7,190 nt of DNA from JAZDMK01 sp043800975 (lineage in GTDB: Bacteria; Bacteroidota; Bacteroidia; Bacteroidales; JAHJDW01), in NCBI GenBank assembly GCA_043800975.1, contig JAZDMK010000294.1, forward strand, positions 1 to 7,190, in the 5' to 3' direction. Shown here one piece after another: positions 6,116-7,190 of the stretch; within the stretch, counting starts at the first letter, position 1; every line of letters starts with the position of its first letter. The notes beneath the pieces are model-generated. The model ran no database searches and was not told the DNA's origin. It saw only the letters and a list, made by a program, of their open reading frames with translations. The position numbers were made by a program, and so were the translations under genes.

Positions 6116-6826
6116 TCATTTCCTGAATCGAAAGCCCAAACCTAAAGAAAAATTCCCTGTAAGCTCCGTATTAGTTATATTATGAATATTTGATGGTATA
6201 ATTAAACTGGTATATCGGGTTCGTTCTCTATAAAATCCAAGTCCCGAAAACTGAAACAAATAAAAGTATTTTGAAAACGAAAGTTTGATGCCATATCCAA
6301 TGTGGTTGTCCAGATATTTATAGGTATAATGCATCAAAATGCTACTCCCAGCTGAGGGTCCCGAATAAATAGGATAGCTGGAAACCCTTTTTGTGTTATA
6401 GTAGCCGACATCGTAAAACAAAAAGAAGTTCAGGAATCTCCTTTCTCGCGATGGGTTTAGCTTGTATGAAAGATGAAGGACATGATCTCCAGTTTCATTG
6501 GAGTTGTAATGATAAGAATAGAACCGGAGTCCAGCAGCAAATGAACTTCTTTTGTAATTAAATGTCAAAGATGGTATAAAGAAAGCATCATAAAGATAAT
6601 AATATTTAGAAACAACAGACATATAAGACAAAGAGAATCCCGGCCTTAGTCTGTTTGGATATAGTTTCGATGAATCAATGGGTTTGATTGCGAATACTTT
6701 TTTGCATTGCTTTCCAACAAACTGAAAAAAACGATCCAGAATAAGTGTGTCGTGTTTGGGCTTGCTATCCTGCGCAATTGAAATAAGAGGCAGGAAGAAT
6801 AACAGAATAAAAAAGTGTTTTTTCAT
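6116..6826 (-). CDS. Small outer-membrane beta-barrel protein of unknown function
   Basis: The 236-residue product has a signal peptide, MKKHFFILLFFLPLISIAQ, probably cleaved near residue 19, then a short polar linker (20-60). After that come alternating aromatic/polar segments that look like antiparallel barrel strands: FSLSYMSVVSKYYYLY, FIPSLTFNYKRSSFAAGLRF, FLNFFLFYDVGYY, HIGYGIKLSFSKYFYLFQFSGLGFY, and a final strand ending GLGFRFRK. Tyr and Phe are very frequent. The length fits an 8- to 10-stranded barrel. I recognise no specific family. The longer frame starts at 6874, but the 16 added residues would sit in front of a complete signal peptide and upstream of the promoter, so 6826 is preferred. 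It converges with yjbQ across only 45 bp that hold no clear terminator. Confidence 0.8.
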   Translation of the reverse strand: MKKHFFILLFFLPLISIAQDSKPKHDTLILDRFFQFVGKQCKKVFAIKPIDSSKLYPNRLRPGFSLSYMSVVSKYYYLYDAFFIPSLTFNYKRSSFAAGLRFYSYHYNSNETGDHVLHLSYKLNPSRERRFLNFFLFYDVGYYNTKRVSSYPIYSGPSAGSSILMHYTYKYLDNHIGYGIKLSFSKYFYLFQFSGLGFYRERTRYTSLIIPSNIHNITNTELTGNFSLGLGFRFRK

Positions 6827-6843
6827 AGGGTTGGTGGAATAAG

Positions 6844-6874
6844 CAAAAATATGAAAAATTGTATAACGATGCAA
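6844..6874 (-). promoter_or_regulatory. Two-part Bacteroidota promoter for the beta-barrel gene
   Basis: On the minus strand TTG (6874-6872) is followed by 20 nt and then TATTTTTG (6851-6844), an exact TAnnTTTG element. The spacing fits the phylum's -33/-7 arrangement. The -7 element ends 17 nt before the ATG at 6826, giving a short leader. This is the only promoter in the window with both parts. Confidence 0.6.
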
Positions 6875-6883
6875 GCAGTCGAA

Positions 6884-6893
6884 ATGATATCAT
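6884..6893. promoter_or_regulatory. 10-bp palindrome in the divergent intergenic region
   Basis: ATGATATCAT is a perfect 10-bp palindrome between the divergent starts at 6826 and 6916. It could be an operator shared by both genes. A/T-rich 10-mers of this kind do occur by chance, so the call is weak. Confidence 0.2.
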
Positions 6894-6915
6894 AACAACA
6901 AATTAAAGGATACTG

Positions 6916-7190
6916 ATGCTGCGTAATGCTCTGCTGCTAGCATCGCAATCGATGCTGGCTGCCGCTGGAGCGGCGGTTACTAGTTATCAGTTAATCGTTA
7001 ATTGGGGGAAATCATTGCTGACTAGATCGCGGACGTTGATTACACGATCAAGATCGATGCTTACACGGCTAAGATCGTTGGTTACACGACTGCGATCGTT
7101 GGTTACACGACTGCGATCGATGGTTACACGACTAAGATCGTTGCTGACACAACAGCGATCGATGGTTACACGACTAAGATCGTTGCTGAC
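6916..7190 (+). CDS. Arg-rich heptad-repeat protein (3' truncated, candidate)
   Basis: An ATG at 6916 opens a frame with no stop to the right edge, 91 codons in view. An in-frame TAA at 6904 bounds it, and AAAGGA (6905-6910) sits 5 nt before the ATG, a rare Shine-Dalgarno-like site here. The first 30 residues are hydrophobic (MLRNALLLASQSMLAAAGAAV), possibly a signal or membrane segment. From residue 34 eight heptads follow, of form [LM][LVI]T[RQ][LSQ]R[ST]. Hydrophobic residues at three heptad positions would give an amphipathic helix with an Arg face. There are about 16 Arg, one Lys and no acidic residue. Copy-to-copy changes are mainly synonymous or conservative in this frame (CTG CGA versus CTA AGA both read Leu-Arg; Val/Ile/Leu swaps; Leu/Met swaps) but not in the two other open frames. 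Arg codons CGA and AGA are unlike the neighbouring genes. I do not recognise a family, and it may be a non-coding repeat. Confidence 0.5.
   Translation, partial: MLRNALLLASQSMLAAAGAAVTSYQLIVNWGKSLLTRSRTLITRSRSMLTRLRSLVTRLRSLVTRLRSMVTRLRSLLTQQRSMVTRLRSLL
6961..6974. repeat. GC-rich hairpin ahead of the tandem array
   Basis: GCCGC (6961-6965) and GCGGC (6970-6974) pair around TGGA, and weaker pairs can extend the stem outward. No T-run follows on either strand. It lies inside the candidate heptad-repeat gene, about 40 bp before the array. Confidence 0.35.
7016..7190. repeat. 21-bp tandem repeat array (8 full copies plus a partial copy)
   Basis: Units begin at 7016, 7037, 7058, 7079, 7100, 7121, 7142 and 7163, and a 7-bp ninth copy runs into the window edge. 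The core is TTACACGACT followed by two variable bases and GATCG. Units 6 and 8 are identical, and units 7 and 9 share TGCTGAC, so the right end also shows a 42-bp period. The first copies are the most diverged. Units abut with no spacers, which excludes a CRISPR array. The length of 21 bp is a multiple of three and equals two helical turns. Confidence 0.95.

Noticed and set aside
6987..7190. Minus-strand open frame across the 21-bp array (SNDLSRV-like heptads, stop at 6987)
   Set aside because: Copy-to-copy changes are non-conservative in this frame (Arg/Leu, Thr/Ile/Ser, Asn/Ile). It cannot be fully excluded because its start would lie outside the window.
7026..7190. Second plus-strand open frame across the array (GYTTAIV-like heptads)
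   Set aside because: A TAG at 7023-7025 closes it on the left, no start codon follows, and variants swap Ala with Lys.
7016..7190. CRISPR array
   Set aside because: The 21-bp units abut directly with no spacers, and no cas gene is in view.

Overview
The window looks like a piece of a Bacteroidota (Cytophaga-Flavobacteria-Sphingobacteria type) chromosome. The evidence is a secreted M3-family oligopeptidase, an Omp28-like lipoprotein with a CPNC motif, a small outer-membrane barrel, a type II NADH dehydrogenase with the C-terminus usual in that phylum, and near absence of Shine-Dalgarno sites. In addition, TAnnTTTG, the Bacteroidota -7 promoter element, lies 17-37 nt upstream of the chosen start of all four complete minus-strand genes. 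I cannot name the genus. Reading frames and motifs are read directly from the sequence; family names rest on recognised motifs, not on a database search.

Layout. 1-305 (+): C-terminal OmpA/MotB-type peptidoglycan-binding domain, cut by the left edge. 306-729: no credible gene; a GC-richer, repeat-like stretch with hairpins, a short palindromic module at 606-660 and the intrinsic terminator of the next gene. 730-2649 (-): exported oligoendopeptidase F (M3 metallopeptidase). 2777-4021 (-): NDH-2 NADH:quinone oxidoreductase. 4022-4306: promoter plus two degenerate intergenic repeat types. 4307-5161 (-): Omp28-like lipoprotein. 5162-5656: promoter with an embedded palindrome, then a highly palindromic element of about 250 bp. 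5657-6070 (+): YjbQ/UPF0047 protein. 6116-6826 (-): small outer-membrane beta-barrel. 6827-6915: divergent promoter region. 6916-7190 (+): start of an unlisted, right-truncated gene containing a 21-bp tandem repeat.

The genes do not form an obvious pathway. Apart from NDH-2 and YjbQ they are envelope or exported products, each apparently transcribed from its own promoter. In several cases the promoter position and the signal peptide together show that the first ATG of the longest reading frame is not the real start.

The most interesting features are the repeats. The 21-bp array at 7016-7190 encodes, in one plus-strand frame, eight heptads of the form [LM]-[LVI]-T-[RQ]-[LSQ]-R-[ST]. Differences between copies are mostly synonymous or conservative in that frame only. 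The predicted 91 residues contain about 16 Arg, one Lys and no Asp or Glu. The second is the nested inverted-repeat element at 5264-5485, which can fold into one long interrupted hairpin. Neither has a function I can name.
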